DNA of 64,000 nucleotides from Planctomycetota bacterium (GCA_021776925.1 JAJFFB010000170.1:1-64000), one strand, 5' to 3'; positions 9,129 through 18,916 are shown, counted from the first letter of the stretch. Numbers and translations: made by a program. The notes: generated from the sequence alone by a model not told the origin.

Positions 9129-10066
9129 TCGCGCAATTCCTTGCCGGTGAGTTTGATGAACAGGCTTTCGAGGCTCGGCTGGCTGACGGTGGTGTCGCGG
9201 ATCTCGGCGCCGGCGCCGTGCAGAGCCTGAAACAACTCGGGCAGGCGCAACGACGCACCGGCCAGCGCCAGGCGCAAGCCGTCTTCTTCGATCTGCAGGA
9301 TCTCGAGATCGGGCAGAGGGTCCAGCGCGTGACGCACCGCCTCTTCGGCGAAGGTGCCGCTCAGGCGCAGGATGTCGCGCTCACCGAGGATGCCGCGCAA
9401 CTCCGGTAGCGTGCCCTGGGCGATGATGCGGCCGAAGTCGAGAATCGCCAGACGGTCGCACAGGGTCTCGGCCTCTTCCATGTAGTGCGTGGTGTAGAGC
9501 ACGCAGGTGCCGTCGGCGACCAGTTCCCGCACCAGCTCGAGCAGGCGCACGCGCGACTGCGGGTCGACGCCCACGGTCGGTTCGTCGAGCAGCAGCACGC
9601 GCGGCTTGTGGACGATGGCGCACCCCAGATTGAGGCGCCGTTTCATGCCGCCGCTGAACTGCTTGACCGGTTCCTTGGCGCGGTCGACCAGACCTGTGAT
9701 CTCGAGCACTTCGAGCACCCGAGTATTCAGTTCGGCGCCGCGCAGACCGTAGGCCGCGCCCCAATAGGAAAGGTTGTGGGTGGCCGAAAGCTCTTCGAAC
9801 AAGGCCAGCTCCTGCGGCACCACGCCCAGCTGTTCGCGCGAGGCCAGCCCGTCGGTGACCACGTCGTGGCCGAGGATGCGGATGCGGCCCGAGGTCGGCG
9901 TGATCAGACCACAGAGGCAGCCGATGGTGGTCGACTTGCCCGCACCATTGGGACCGAGAAAACCGAAGATCTCGCCGGATCGCGCCTCGAAGGCGACCTC
10001 ATCCACAGCGACCAGGTCGCCGAACTGTTTGCGCAGATCCGCAACTTCGATCATGACGCCGCTCAT
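9125..10066 (-). CDS. ABC transporter ATP-binding protein
   Basis: A 313-aa nucleotide-binding subunit. Walker A GPNGAGKST (about 38-46), Q-loop VVPQELALFEELSATHNL, signature FSGGMKRRLNL, Walker B LLLDEPTVGVDP and the switch His in YTTHYMEEAE are all intact. The C-terminal 80 residues resemble the regulatory extension of CcmA/DrrA-type ATPases that pair with ABC-2 permeases. ATG 10066 is preferred over the upstream GTG at 10120 because a TAGAAT box lies 7 nt upstream of it. First gene of the exporter operon. Confidence 0.9.
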   Translation of the reverse strand: MSGVMIEVADLRKQFGDLVAVDEVAFEARSGEIFGFLGPNGAGKSTTIGCLCGLITPTSGRIRILGHDVVTDGLASREQLGVVPQELALFEELSATHNLSYWGAAYGLRGAELNTRVLEVLEITGLVDRAKEPVKQFSGGMKRRLNLGCAIVHKPRVLLLDEPTVGVDPQSRVRLLELVRELVADGTCVLYTTHYMEEAETLCDRLAILDFGRIIAQGTLPELRGILGERDILRLSGTFAEEAVRHALDPLPDLEILQIEEDGLRLALAGASLRLPELFQALHGAGAEIRDTTVSQPSLESLFIKLTGKELRE

Positions 10067-10073
10067 GGGCAGA

Positions 10074-10079
10074 ATTCTA
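10074..10079 (-). promoter_or_regulatory. TAGAAT -10 box for the ABC exporter operon
   Basis: CTAGAAT on the minus strand, 7 nt before ATG 10066. No Shine-Dalgarno sequence is visible, consistent with a leaderless transcript. Confidence 0.4.
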
Positions 10080-10206
10080 GCAATGACCCCACCCCAAGTC
10101 TGCAGACACATTTCCGCCACAAATATGGAGCAAGCGAAATGGGGGGGATTCCCGTAACATGAGGTCCGCCTCGTCGAATACGGGGCTCAACCCATTAATC
10201 ACCGCC

Positions 10207-11148
10207 ATGAAGACTAGCACCCTGCTGAGCACGGTCGTCGCTGGCCTGGTCGCTGTATCCGCAGCGCCGGCCCAGTCCGATCAGGCCGACCTTCAAGCGA
10301 AATACGAGAAGAAAATCTCTGAAGACTGGGTCGGCCATGGCGGCTGGATCCTCGACTTTGACGAAGCCCTCGCCAAAGCCAAGAAAGAGAACAAACTCGT
10401 TTTCGCCTACTTCACCCGTTCCTACTCGCCGTGACCGCCGTGCAAGGCATTGGAGAGTGGTTCACTCTCCACCCCTGATTTCGCCAAGTTCACCGACAAG
10501 GTCGTTCCCTACCTGCATGTGACCACCCACGTTGAGGGTCACCCGGGCGAGGAACTCTCCAAGACCTACGGAATCCGCGGTTTCCCCACCCTGAAGTTCC
10601 TCGATGCGGAGGGCCAAGAGCTCACCGAGCCGAACGGCCGCGATGTCGCCAGTTTCCAGGCCACCCAGACCAACCTGGCCGCCTACGCCGATCTCAAGCG
10701 TCGTGTCGACGCCGGTGAGAAGGGGCTGGGGCCGAAATTGCTGCTGGCCGAAATCGGTCTGGGCAAGGTCAAGTTCCCCGAGGCCCAGGCCCGCTTCGCC
10801 AAGATGAAGAAGCTCAAGCCTGCGGTCAAAGCTGACCTGGAAGTGGCTCTGCTCAACTCTGAGGTAACGCACCTGCTCGACTCCATCGGTCGCGATGAAG
10901 AAAAGAGCAAAGAGGTCGGTGCCAAGTTTGCCGCGATGGTGGCCGAGAAGCGGATCCCTACTGGCGATTCGGCGATCATGTTCTGGAGCCTGATCCTCAA
11001 CCACGCCGAAACCACCACCGATGCCAAGCTGTACAAGAAGGCCCTGGACTTCTTCGTCGGCAAATTCGGCGACGAGAAGCGCTACGAAGGTGCGATCAAG
11101 CGTCTCAAAGAGACCTACGAGAAACTCCAAGGCGAGAAGATCGGCTAG
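10207..11148 (+). CDS. Thioredoxin-like selenoprotein with U-P-P-C active site (in-frame TGA at 10432-10434)
   Basis: Reads as one 313-residue protein if TGA 10432-10434 encodes selenocysteine (codon 76). The flanking ORFs are in the same frame with no other stop. The sequence across it, FAYFTRSYSP-U-PPCKALE, puts Sec76 and Cys79 exactly where thioredoxins carry CxxC, and GIRGFPTLKF downstream is the cis-Pro loop. The signal peptide is MKTSTLLSTVVAGLVAVSAAPAQ, so it acts outside the cytoplasm, probably in thiol-disulphide or peroxide metabolism. Residues about 45-160 are the Trx fold; the C-terminal 150 residues are helical and unassigned. A perfect hairpin begins 17 nt after the TGA (see separate entry). 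A simple nonsense mutation is less likely because the stop sits precisely at the redox position, and UGA is the Sec codon. Confidence 0.85.
10432..10470 (+). promoter_or_regulatory. Sec UGA codon plus bSECIS-like stem-loop
   Basis: TGA (10432-10434) is followed by GGAGAGTGGTTCACTCTCC (10452-10470). The 8-bp stem 10452-10459/10463-10470 is perfect and closes a GTT loop whose first base is G. Bacterial SECIS elements bound by SelB are stem-loops within about 16-37 nt of the UGA with a G at the start of a small loop; here the loop G is 25 nt after the TGA. The hairpin is itself coding (ESGSLST). Confidence 0.8.
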
Positions 11149-11190
11149 TCCGGAATTCCCCGCGCTCTTCACGGAACGCGGCTAGATTCT

Positions 11191-11223
11191 CCGGGGCCTC
11201 CCGCAAAGGGGGCCCCGGTTTTT
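11191..11223 (+). terminator. Rho-independent terminator after the selenoprotein gene
   Basis: CCGGGGCC (11191-11198) pairs with GGCCCCGG (11211-11218), closing a 12-nt loop and followed directly by TTTTT. It ends 1 nt before the GTG start of the tamB-like gene. Confidence 0.85.
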
Positions 11224-11224
11224 C

Positions 11225-14200
11225 GTGCCCACAATCGCAACCCCTAGTCCGCCCGCGGATCCCGCCAAGGTGTCGCAACGGCCCGGCCGCCGACCGCCCA
11301 GGCTGCGGCGGCTGCGGCGCATCTGGAAGTGGCTGTGGCGCGGCAGCGTGCTGTTGCTGGTGCTGCTTTATCTCGGCCGCAACGCCGTGGTCGGCCCCCT
11401 GGTCCTGCGCGCGGTGGGCGACCAGATCGAGGCCGCCCTCGGCACCGAAGTCGAATTCGACTCGATGCACGGTTCCTGGCTGTGGGACATCGGCCTCGGC
11501 GTCATGCGCACGCGCGGCAGCGGCGATCAGACCCCGCTGCGTCGCTTTGAAATCCGCGGCGTCAAGGCGAGCTATTCCTTGTGGCAGTTGCTGCGCGGCC
11601 GGCCCGATTGGTTGAAGTCCGTTCACGTGCAGAGCCTGAGCCTGGACCTGGATCTGCGCCAGCAAGGTCCGGACTCGGAACAAAGCGAGGAGGATGGGCC
11701 GCTGGAGCTGCCGACCTACCTCCCTGCAATCGAGGTCGCAAATCTGGACCTCGCGGTGACCGATGGGCAACACCGCCTGCGGATTCCAAGCGCCACTCTG
11801 CGCACGCTTCAGGGACCAGGCGCCGCGGTCCGCGACCCCACCCAAAGCTGGGTGTCGCGCCTGCAGCTGCTGGCTGAGGCGGCGGAGCTTGAGCACCCGG
11901 ATGGCAGCAAGATCCTGCTGGATTTCGACAGCAAGGTGGACTACTACGTCGCGCTCGAGGGTGCGGCGCGCTTCCGCTTCATCCATGATTTTCAGGCCAG
12001 AACCCAAGCACCAAGCGAGGCTGCCCATCTGCACCTCGAAGGCGGTCTCGACGGCAGCGTGCTTCACCTGGACGTGCACTTGGAACAACTCGACGCCGCC
12101 TTGGTGGAACCTTGGCTGCGTCAGGGGCTGGCCGGGCGCCTGGCCCTCACCGGCAAGGTCCTGATCGATCTCGAACAGCCTCTGGCAGCGAGCGCAGAAC
12201 TCCAATTCGGCAGCGAGGACAACCGCTGGCAGCGTTATCAGCTCGACGCAGTGAACGGCGACCTGCATCTTGAGGGGGGGGTGCTCAGCAGCACTGCACT
12301 GAGTGCTCGTGGGCCCGGTCTTTTCTTGGCCGCGGAAGATCTGCGCTGGGAGCTCCCATCCGCTGGCGAGGAAGCAGTGGGCGAAGTCCGCATGCAAATG
12401 GTGGTCGACGACGTGCAGGACTGGCTGCTGCGCACCGGCCGCGACTGGGGGGAATATGCTGACCTGCCGCGCCGCCTCGATTGGAAAGGGAGGGTCACTG
12501 CGTCGGGTGGCGTGGCCGAGGCGGAAGTGCTGTCTCTGCTGCTGGACACCGGTCTCGGCGAGGTGGCGGTGACAGGATCTGCGCGCCTCAGTTTGGACGG
12601 CGAGCGCGTCTTCGCCGACGGCGAACAGCGCTTGCAAGTGCGCGCACGCGGGGTCGACCTGGTCGAGGCGTGGCGCAAATTCCTGCCGCAGCAGCCGGCC
12701 CCCTGGCGAGCGGGAAGCGCTGCGGTGGAATTCACCCTAAGTGGAAACGCTCAGGATCCTGAGTGCGGGATGCACATTCAGCTCCATCGCGTGCAAGCGG
12801 TCGCCGGTCAGGTACCCTTGTCGGCGGAGGAATTCCAGGCCGATTTCCGCTTGCGTTATGAGACTGGCGCCGCCGAACTCGAACAGGGCACCCTGACCGC
12901 CGACGGCCTGTCCTTGCGCACTACTGCCACGCTGCCCATCCGCCTGGACCTTGAATCCTTGGCCGCTGGCGTGTTGCCGGTGATCGAAGCCGAGGATGTT
13001 GACCTGCGTGTATTCCTGGACCACTTTGATCTGGACCGGCTGCTGTTGCCCGCCGGCAGGGTAGAGCCGGGTGAAGTGAATGCGCACGGGCAGCTGAACG
13101 CCCAATTCGCGCTTTCCGGCAGTCTCGCCGAACCCAGGATCCACTTGGATCTCACCGGCTCAGATTTACGCCTGGTCACAGGTGGAGCCGAGGCTTTGCC
13201 GGCACCCCTGGGAATCAAGCTGCAAGCGGATTACGGGGACGGGCAGCTGCAACTCAGTTCCTTCGAGGTCGGCGACGGCATGGTCAGCGTCGTGGGTGAA
13301 GGACGTATGACCCAGTCCCTGAACCTGCAGCAGTGGCTCGATGGAACCATGCCGCCTTTCAACCCGGAGGGCGTCGATCTGAAGCTGAGGATGCCCCCCG
13401 TGGATCTTGCCACCTTGCCATGGCTCGAATCGGCGACTTCCGCAGCAGGCGAGGTCAGCGCGAGGTTCCAGCTCGGCGGCAGTCTGCACCAACCCGAATT
13501 GGAGCTGGGCATTCACGGCACCGGTCTGCGCTGGCGCAACGCCAACCACGTCCTGCTGCAAGATCCGGCCAGCCTCGAGCTGGTGGCGCGTTATGCCAAC
13601 GGCACGGCGGTCCTCGAGCGACTGCGCGCCAGCGCTCCGCAATTCGAGCTCAAGGGCGAAGCGGTGTGGGCGGGTGCTCTGGACCTGGGTGCCCTGGCCA
13701 GCGGACAGAGGTTTGAACCTGGGGTCCTCGAAGGACTGGTGCGCGCGGATGCTCCCGACCTGCGGTGGCTCGGAGGCATTCTTGGCGTGCGCCGGCTCGG
13801 CGGGGCTCTGCACGCGGATCTGCGCGTCGAGGGCCCTCTTCACTCCTTGAATTGGGAGGTGGACGGCAGCCTGAAGGATGGCGTTCTACGCCTCGACAAT
13901 CCCAATCTGGCCGCCCTCGACCGGCTGCAGATTGAGGGACGTTGGCGCGGCGGCGCGCTCGAGCTGCCGACGATCAGCGGCGAACTGGGCGCGGCTCCAT
14001 TCCAGGGCAGCGGCAGCATCGACCTGCTAGCCGCTGCCGGGCCAGCGGTGGATCTGCGCCTGGTCGGCCAGGATCTTCTGTTGTTCCGCCAACCGGGCCT
14101 CAAGTTGCGCTCCGATGCAGGCCTGCACGTGCACGGCACCTGGCCGCAACTGCGCGCGGAAGGCGATCTCGAACTGACCGACGGCCGCTACGTCAAGGCG

Positions 14201-14965
14201 GTGGATTTCTTCCTACCGCTGCTGCGCCAGGGCCAGCCGCCGACCACCGGCATCGAGGGGTTCAGCCTGTTCTCCCTCGGCCCGCCGCTGCAGGACATCC
14301 AACTCGACCTTGCCGTCCACCCGGGCAGTGGTTTCCGCGTGCGCACCAATGTCGCCGACGGTCTGGTTCGTCCCGACCTCAAGCTGCGCGGCAACGGCGA
14401 GGTGCCGTTCCTGGTCGGCCAGGTCTACCTCGACCAGTTCTTTGTCAACCTGCCCACCCACCGCATCCGCGTCGAACACGGGGTGGTGCGCTTTGAGGAG
14501 GACAACCCATTTGTTCCCCGGCTTGACATCCAGGCAGGCTTCCGCCGCTATGGCTACAACGTCACCATTCTGATCGAGGGCTCGCTCCTCGAGCCGGTTG
14601 TGCGCTTGACCTCGGTGCCGCCGCTGGAGCCCGAGGAATTGCTGCTCTTCGCCACCACCGGACAGCCACCGCAGGCACAAATGAGCGCCGAAGAGGCGCT
14701 GGGCACGGTGGCGGTCTATCTGGCGCAGGACTGGGTGCGGCGCTTCCTCGGCGACGAATCGACAACATCGGGCGAAACCCTCGCCGACCGCATCGAAATC
14801 GAGTTTGGCCGCGATGCCTCCAACCGCGGCGCCGAAACCATCGAAGGGCGCTTCCTGATCCGCCGGGACAACCTGCGGCCCGATGACGCGCTTTTCCTCA
14901 CCGGCGAGCGCGACGCCTATGGCGATTTCAACCTCGGCTTGCGCATCCGTTTCCTTTTCCCATGA
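11225..14965 (+). CDS. TamB/DUF490-like translocation and assembly module protein
   Basis: A very long envelope protein (1246 aa) spanning the periplasm: a basic N terminus, a single inner-membrane helix (SVLLLVLLYLGRNAVVGPLVL, about 41-61), an AsmA-like start, then hundreds of residues of beta-taco repeats, and a C-terminal DUF490/TamB domain ending in RDNLRPDDALFLTGERD and IRFLFP. TamB-family proteins move phospholipid between membranes and assist outer-membrane protein insertion with TamA. The ATGA overlap with the downstream Omp85 gene fits a TamB-TamA partnership. GTG 11225 is assumed; it lies directly after a terminator T-tract, so a slightly later start is possible. Confidence 0.85.
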   Translation: MPTIATPSPPADPAKVSQRPGRRPPRLRRLRRIWKWLWRGSVLLLVLLYLGRNAVVGPLVLRAVGDQIEAALGTEVEFDSMHGSWLWDIGLGVMRTRGSGDQTPLRRFEIRGVKASYSLWQLLRGRPDWLKSVHVQSLSLDLDLRQQGPDSEQSEEDGPLELPTYLPAIEVANLDLAVTDGQHRLRIPSATLRTLQGPGAAVRDPTQSWVSRLQLLAEAAELEHPDGSKILLDFDSKVDYYVALEGAARFRFIHDFQARTQAPSEAAHLHLEGGLDGSVLHLDVHLEQLDAALVEPWLRQGLAGRLALTGKVLIDLEQPLAASAELQFGSEDNRWQRYQLDAVNGDLHLEGGVLSSTALSARGPGLFLAAEDLRWELPSAGEEAVGEVRMQMVVDDVQDWLLRTGRDWGEYADLPRRLDWKGRVTASGGVAEAEVLSLLLDTGLGEVAVTGSARLSLDGERVFADGEQRLQVRARGVDLVEAWRKFLPQQPAPWRAGSAAVEFTLSGNAQDPECGMHIQLHRVQAVAGQVPLSAEEFQADFRLRYETGAAELEQGTLTADGLSLRTTATLPIRLDLESLAAGVLPVIEAEDVDLRVFLDHFDLDRLLLPAGRVEPGEVNAHGQLNAQFALSGSLAEPRIHLDLTGSDLRLVTGGAEALPAPLGIKLQADYGDGQLQLSSFEVGDGMVSVVGEGRMTQSLNLQQWLDGTMPPFNPEGVDLKLRMPPVDLATLPWLESATSAAGEVSARFQLGGSLHQPELELGIHGTGLRWRNANHVLLQDPASLELVARYANGTAVLERLRASAPQFELKGEAVWAGALDLGALASGQRFEPGVLEGLVRADAPDLRWLGGILGVRRLGGALHADLRVEGPLHSLNWEVDGSLKDGVLRLDNPNLAALDRLQIEGRWRGGALELPTISGELGAAPFQGSGSIDLLAAAGPAVDLRLVGQDLLLFRQPGLKLRSDAGLHVHGTWPQLRAEGDLELTDGRYVKAVDFFLPLLRQGQPPTTGIEGFSLFSLGPPLQDIQLDLAVHPGSGFRVRTNVADGLVRPDLKLRGNGEVPFLVGQVYLDQFFVNLPTHRIRVEHGVVRFEEDNPFVPRLDIQAGFRRYGYNVTILIEGSLLEPVVRLTSVPPLEPEELLLFATTGQPPQAQMSAEEALGTVAVYLAQDWVRRFLGDESTTSGETLADRIEIEFGRDASNRGAETIEGRFLIRRDNLRPDDALFLTGERDAYGDFNLGLRIRFLFP

Positions 14966-16962
14966 TCGGCGCACTGCTCACCCTCGCCCTCGGCCTCGCC
15001 TGGCAGCAGCCGGAATCGCTGGAGACCCACTTCGAGGGGCTTTCCGCGTTGACCGCGCGCGATCTGCTGCGCGCTGCCGTAGATGAGCAAGCCGATCTGG
15101 TCCGCAATGGCTTCCGCCGCGCCGAGGTCGACGACATGGCCTTCCGCATGGAGAGTCACGCTCGCGACCAGGGCTTCCCCTTCGCCCGTGTGCGCTGGGA
15201 CTACCGCATCGCCGGCAGCGTCCTGCACGCGACCTTCAAAGTCGAAGAAGGTCCGCGCACGCGGCTCGGCGAGATCACCCTCGAAGGTAACCTGCGTTTT
15301 TCTCAGGAGGAATTGCAGCCATTCCTGGTGCCCTCCGCCACCACCCGGCTCGAGGGCCGGCCGCTATTTCTGTCCTCGCGCGTGGCCGCAGCACCCGGCG
15401 CCATCTCCTCGCTGTACCGCGGTCATGGCTATCTCGATGTCGAGGTGCCAGCGCCGCAGATCGAGTTTCGCGAGGAGCGCAGCGTCGCCGACGTTCACCT
15501 GGTGGTGCACGAGGGGCCGTGTTTCCGGGTCGCCGCGATCCGCTTCGACGGCAACCAGTCCCTCCGCCAGACCGACCTCGAGACCTTGACTGCCGGCATG
15601 GTCGGCAAGCCCTTCTTCCCCCGCCAGGCCTTTGACCTGGGCCAGCGGGTCAGCGCCGCGTACGCCGATCGCGGTTACGCCGGCAACCGCGTGGTGGTCG
15701 AGCGCGCCCTCGACCGGAACACCGGGGCGGTCAATCTGCAGGTGGTGATCGACGAAGGCCCCTTGGTCGAGATCGGCGAAGTGCGCATTGTGGGCGAGCT
15801 GCGGACCCGCGAGGATTTCATCCTGCAGCGCCTGGCCCTGCTACCGGGGGCGCGTTACGACCGCCGCCTGGAACAGAAGTCCTTTCGCCAGCTCTATCGC
15901 ACCGGCTTGTTCCGGCGCGTGGACCTGAGCCTGACCGGGGACGGTGCGGTGCGCGATCTGCAGGTCGAGCTGGAAGAGGGCATGCACAAGGAGCTGACCC
16001 TGGAACCCGGCTACGGCTCCTACGAAAAACTGCGCTTCAAGCTCGGCTGGCGCGACAAGAACCTGTTCGGCAGCGGCCGGGTGTTCCGCGCCGAGGGCTC
16101 CGCGTCGATGAAGAGCGTGGGCGCCCTGGTCGGGGTCACCGACCCGTGGTTCCTCGGCAGCGAAATCGAACTCGACACGCCGCTGTTCTTCCGCCGCCGC
16201 CAGGAGCCCAGCTTCAACCGCGAAGAAGCCGGTCTGGCGGCGCAGTTCCGCTGGCGGCAGAGCCGGCGCCTGTCCTGGCTGTGGGGCTACCGCATCTCGC
16301 GTACCCGGGTGAACTCGGAATCGGCTGGGCTCCCGGCGGACATCCTGGCCGATGACGCGACTCTGGCGAGTGTCTTTGCCGGCCCGCGTTATGACACCCG
16401 CAACGACTATTTCAATCCGACGCGGGGGGGGTTCCACAGCCTTCAGTTCGAGTACGGCTCGAGCGTGCTCGGCGGCGAGGTCGATTATCTGCGCAGCGAA
16501 CTCACCCTGTCCCATTTCCAGCCGTTGAATCAAACGGCCAGCAGCGCCCTCGCCCTGGGGCTGCGCAGCCAGGTGGTGGTGCCGACCGGCGACACCGACG
16601 AAGTTCCCTTGCAACTGCGCGTCTTCAACGGCGGGGAAAACAGCGTCCGCGCCTTCCGCGAAAGCCGCCTGGGCCCGGTCGACGCTCTCGGCGAGCCGCT
16701 CGGCGGGGAAGTCGCCACCAGCCTCAGCGTCGAATGGCGCCAGCGCCTGCGCGGGGCGCTGTGGTCGGGGCTGTTCCTCGACTACGGCAACGTGGCCCTG
16801 GACGCCTCGGCTCCCTTCGAGGATTTTCGTCCGGCAGTGGGTGCCGGCCTGCGCTATCTGGTTCCAGTAGGTGCGTTGCGCCTGGATTTCGGCCTGAACC
16901 CTGAGCGCCGGCCAGGGGAGGATAAATGGCTGATCCATCTCAGCGTTGGCATGGCATTTTAG
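14962..16962 (+). CDS. BamA/TamA-like Omp85 family outer-membrane assembly protein
   Basis: A 666-aa Omp85 protein. The short signal peptide MIGALLTLALGLAWQQ is followed by several POTRA domains (about 25-340; for example RTRLGEITLEGNLRFSQEEL and RVAAIRFDGNQSLRQTDL) and a C-terminal 16-strand surface-antigen barrel (about 345-666) with PRYDTRNDYFNPTRGGFHS and ending in a terminal Phe (HLSVGMAF), the outer-membrane sorting signal. It is encoded with the TamB-like protein by a 4-nt overlap, so TamA is the likely role; a second BamA would be expected elsewhere. Confidence 0.9.
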   Translation: MIGALLTLALGLAWQQPESLETHFEGLSALTARDLLRAAVDEQADLVRNGFRRAEVDDMAFRMESHARDQGFPFARVRWDYRIAGSVLHATFKVEEGPRTRLGEITLEGNLRFSQEELQPFLVPSATTRLEGRPLFLSSRVAAAPGAISSLYRGHGYLDVEVPAPQIEFREERSVADVHLVVHEGPCFRVAAIRFDGNQSLRQTDLETLTAGMVGKPFFPRQAFDLGQRVSAAYADRGYAGNRVVVERALDRNTGAVNLQVVIDEGPLVEIGEVRIVGELRTREDFILQRLALLPGARYDRRLEQKSFRQLYRTGLFRRVDLSLTGDGAVRDLQVELEEGMHKELTLEPGYGSYEKLRFKLGWRDKNLFGSGRVFRAEGSASMKSVGALVGVTDPWFLGSEIELDTPLFFRRRQEPSFNREEAGLAAQFRWRQSRRLSWLWGYRISRTRVNSESAGLPADILADDATLASVFAGPRYDTRNDYFNPTRGGFHSLQFEYGSSVLGGEVDYLRSELTLSHFQPLNQTASSALALGLRSQVVVPTGDTDEVPLQLRVFNGGENSVRAFRESRLGPVDALGEPLGGEVATSLSVEWRQRLRGALWSGLFLDYGNVALDASAPFEDFRPAVGAGLRYLVPVGALRLDFGLNPERRPGEDKWLIHLSVGMAF

Positions 16963-17061
16963 GAATATTGAAACTGGGGTTTCCGCCCAAGAAAGGCGCC
17001 CAGAATTCGCTCAATCGCTAAGCTGGCTCCGCCCCCGTTTCTTGACCTCCACCCCATTCTC

Positions 17062-18558
17062 ATGTCTGATCTGAAGCGTGCGGCGTCGGGTCCTGTTCCG
17101 CTCCCGACCGCCGACTCCCCTGTCCACTCGGTCCCCCCCGGCCAGATCCTGCTGGTGGATGATGATCCACCGATTCTTCGGCTGCTGGAGTTCGAACTCG
17201 ACCAGGCCGGGTATTCAACGGTTTCCGCGCATAATGGGGCTGAAGCCTTCGAGCTCCTTGCCAAGGAAGACATCGACGTCATCGTCCTTGACCTGAGGTT
17301 GCCAGGAGTTTCCGGTCGCGACCTATTGGTGCAGTTCCGCGAACAGTGGCCGGCGATTCCGGTGATCATGCTGACCGCCGAAGAATCGGTCGAAGAGATC
17401 GTCGAGTGCATGCGCCGCGGCGCGCGCGATTACGTGTGCAAGCCTTTCGACCGCCCGCGCTTACTGACCTCGGTCGCCAACGCGCAGCAAGAAGCGCAGA
17501 TGAACGCGCGGATTTCCCGCCTGGCCGCCGAGAAACGCAGCGCCGAAGGCTTCGGCCGACTGATCGGCCGCTCCTCGGCAATGACCAAGGTACGGGAATT
17601 GCTGGCGCGTGCCGCGCAGGCCGAGGTCACGGTTTTGTTGACTGGTGACAGTGGCACTGGCAAGGAAGTCGCCGCGCGCGCGCTCCACGCCGAGGGTTGC
17701 CGCTCCGGTGGCCCCTTTGTCGCGGTCAACTGCGGCGCCATTCCTGAAAGTCTGATCGAAAGCGAACTCTTCGGCCACGCCAAGGGTTCCTTCACCGGCG
17801 CGATCGCCGACCGCCCGGGCTATTTCGAACAATCCAAGGGCGGCACCATTCTCCTCGACGAAATCGGCGAGCTGCCGATGCCGATGCAGGTCCGTCTGCT
17901 GCGCGTCTTGCAGGAGCGCCAGGTGCAGCGCATTGGCGACGACCGCCTGCGCCCGGTCGACGTACGCGTGGTCGCGGCGACCAACCGCCACCTGGCGCAG
18001 ATGGTCCAGGGCGGGACCTTCCGCGAAGATCTTTATTACCGGCTGGCGGTTTTCCCGATCGAGCTGCCCCCGCTCTGCGACCGCGGTCAAGACATCAGCC
18101 TGCTCGCCGAAGCGCTGCTCGAAGCCCACTCCCAGCGCACTGGCGCCGAACGCCTGCGGATCAGCCACGAGGCGCGCGAGGCCATGCTGTGCTATCCGTG
18201 GCCAGGAAACGTGCGCGAATTGCAGAATGCTCTGGAACGCGCTTGCGTACTGGCCGAAGGCGACCAGATCGCTCTTGCCGACCTGCCTGACGTTTTGGTC
18301 TGTGCGGTTCTGCCGGACGATCCCGACCCCCCCCTCCAAGAGGCCGCGCGGAGCGGAGAATCGGCACCGCCTGGCGAAATCCGGCCCCTCGCCGAAGAGG
18401 AAAGGCTGCTGATCCTGCGCGCCCTTGAGGCGGTAAACGGCAATATGACCCAGGCCGCCCGGCTCCTCGGCATCGGCCGGGCCACCATCTATCGCAAGAT
18501 AGAGGGCTATGGACTGCAGCGTGCCAAGGGCACTCACGGACAGCAGCGATGGGCATGA
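17062..18558 (+). CDS. NtrC-family sigma-54-dependent response regulator
   Basis: A 498-aa response regulator with receiver domain (about 28-142, phosphoacceptor D77 in [10 protein letters not shown]), AAA+ activator domain (about 165-405: Walker A GDSGTGK ending at K201, Walker B LLDEIGE) and C-terminal Fis-type helix-turn-helix ([20 protein letters not shown]). The sigma-54-contacting L1 loop reads GSFTGA (242-247) instead of the usual GAFTGA, a tolerated variant. No sensor kinase is adjacent; instead the next gene, overlapping by 10 nt, is an HPt protein, so input may come through a phosphorelay. Confidence 0.92.
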   Translation: MSDLKRAASGPVPLPTADSPVHSVPPGQILLVDDDPPILRLLEFELDQAGYSTVSAHNGAEAFELLAKEDIDVIVLDLRLPGVSGRDLLVQFREQWPAIPVIMLTAEESVEEIVECMRRGARDYVCKPFDRPRLLTSVANAQQEAQMNARISRLAAEKRSAEGFGRLIGRSSAMTKVRELLARAAQAEVTVLLTGDSGTGKEVAARALHAEGCRSGGPFVAVNCGAIPESLIESELFGHAKGSFTGAIADRPGYFEQSKGGTILLDEIGELPMPMQVRLLRVLQERQVQRIGDDRLRPVDVRVVAATNRHLAQMVQGGTFREDLYYRLAVFPIELPPLCDRGQDISLLAEALLEAHSQRTGAERLRISHEAREAMLCYPWPGNVRELQNALERACVLAEGDQIALADLPDVLVCAVLPDDPDPPLQEAARSGESAPPGEIRPLAEEERLLILRALEAVNGNMTQAARLLGIGRATIYRKIEGYGLQRAKGTHGQQRWA

Positions 18559-18872
18559 ATCGCTGCGACCAGGACATTTTTTCTAGCGCCCCAGTGCGCC
18601 CGGGCTTCGAGGAATTGTTGGCGGATTATGTCGGTTCGATGGATGACGCTGTGGCTCGCTTGCAGGCTGCTCATCGGGGCGGCAACGGCGAAGAGGTGGA
18701 AAGCGAAGTCCATCGCATGGCGGGCAGCCTGGGCTTGTACGGTTACGCAGAAGTCGAACGGTCGTTCCGACAGGTACTCGCCGCGCTGCGCCAGGGCCAG
18801 TCCCCTGCCGACCTCGACGCAGAGCTGCGCGGGCTCGAGCAGGTGCTGCAGCGGATCCGGGCACGCCCATGA
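18549..18872 (+). CDS. HPt (histidine phosphotransfer) domain protein
   Basis: A 107-aa helical protein with a single HPt module. The phosphorylatable histidine is H55 in VHRMAGSLGLYGY. The usual H-x-x-K-G-x-x-x-x-x-G pattern is conserved except that Lys is replaced by Ala. It overlaps the 3' end of the sigma-54 regulator gene by 10 nt, so the two are co-translated, arguing that it hands phosphate to or from D77 of that regulator. The start could also be ATG 18555. Confidence 0.8.
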   Translation: MGMNRCDQDIFSSAPVRPGFEELLADYVGSMDDAVARLQAAHRGGNGEEVESEVHRMAGSLGLYGYAEVERSFRQVLAALRQGQSPADLDAELRGLEQVLQRIRARP

Positions 18873-18881
18873 AAAACGGTC

Positions 18882-18916
18882 TATGATCGTTTGGTGGTTG
18901 CGCTGTCACCGCAACC
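18882..18916 (+). promoter_or_regulatory. TATGAT -10 box and leader hairpin upstream of the GCS2-CBS gene
   Basis: TATGAT (18882-18887) follows the HPt stop codon, and GGTTGCG (18896-18902) pairs with CGCAACC (18910-18916) around a 7-nt loop. A transcript from this box would carry a 5' hairpin and a C-rich stretch before ATG 18935. There is no T-tract, so this is not an obvious terminator. Confidence 0.3.

Noticed and set aside
10450..11148. Independent gene starting after the TGA
   Set aside because: It is in frame with the upstream ORF, has no ribosome binding site of its own and starts in the middle of a thioredoxin fold; read-through as selenocysteine explains it better.
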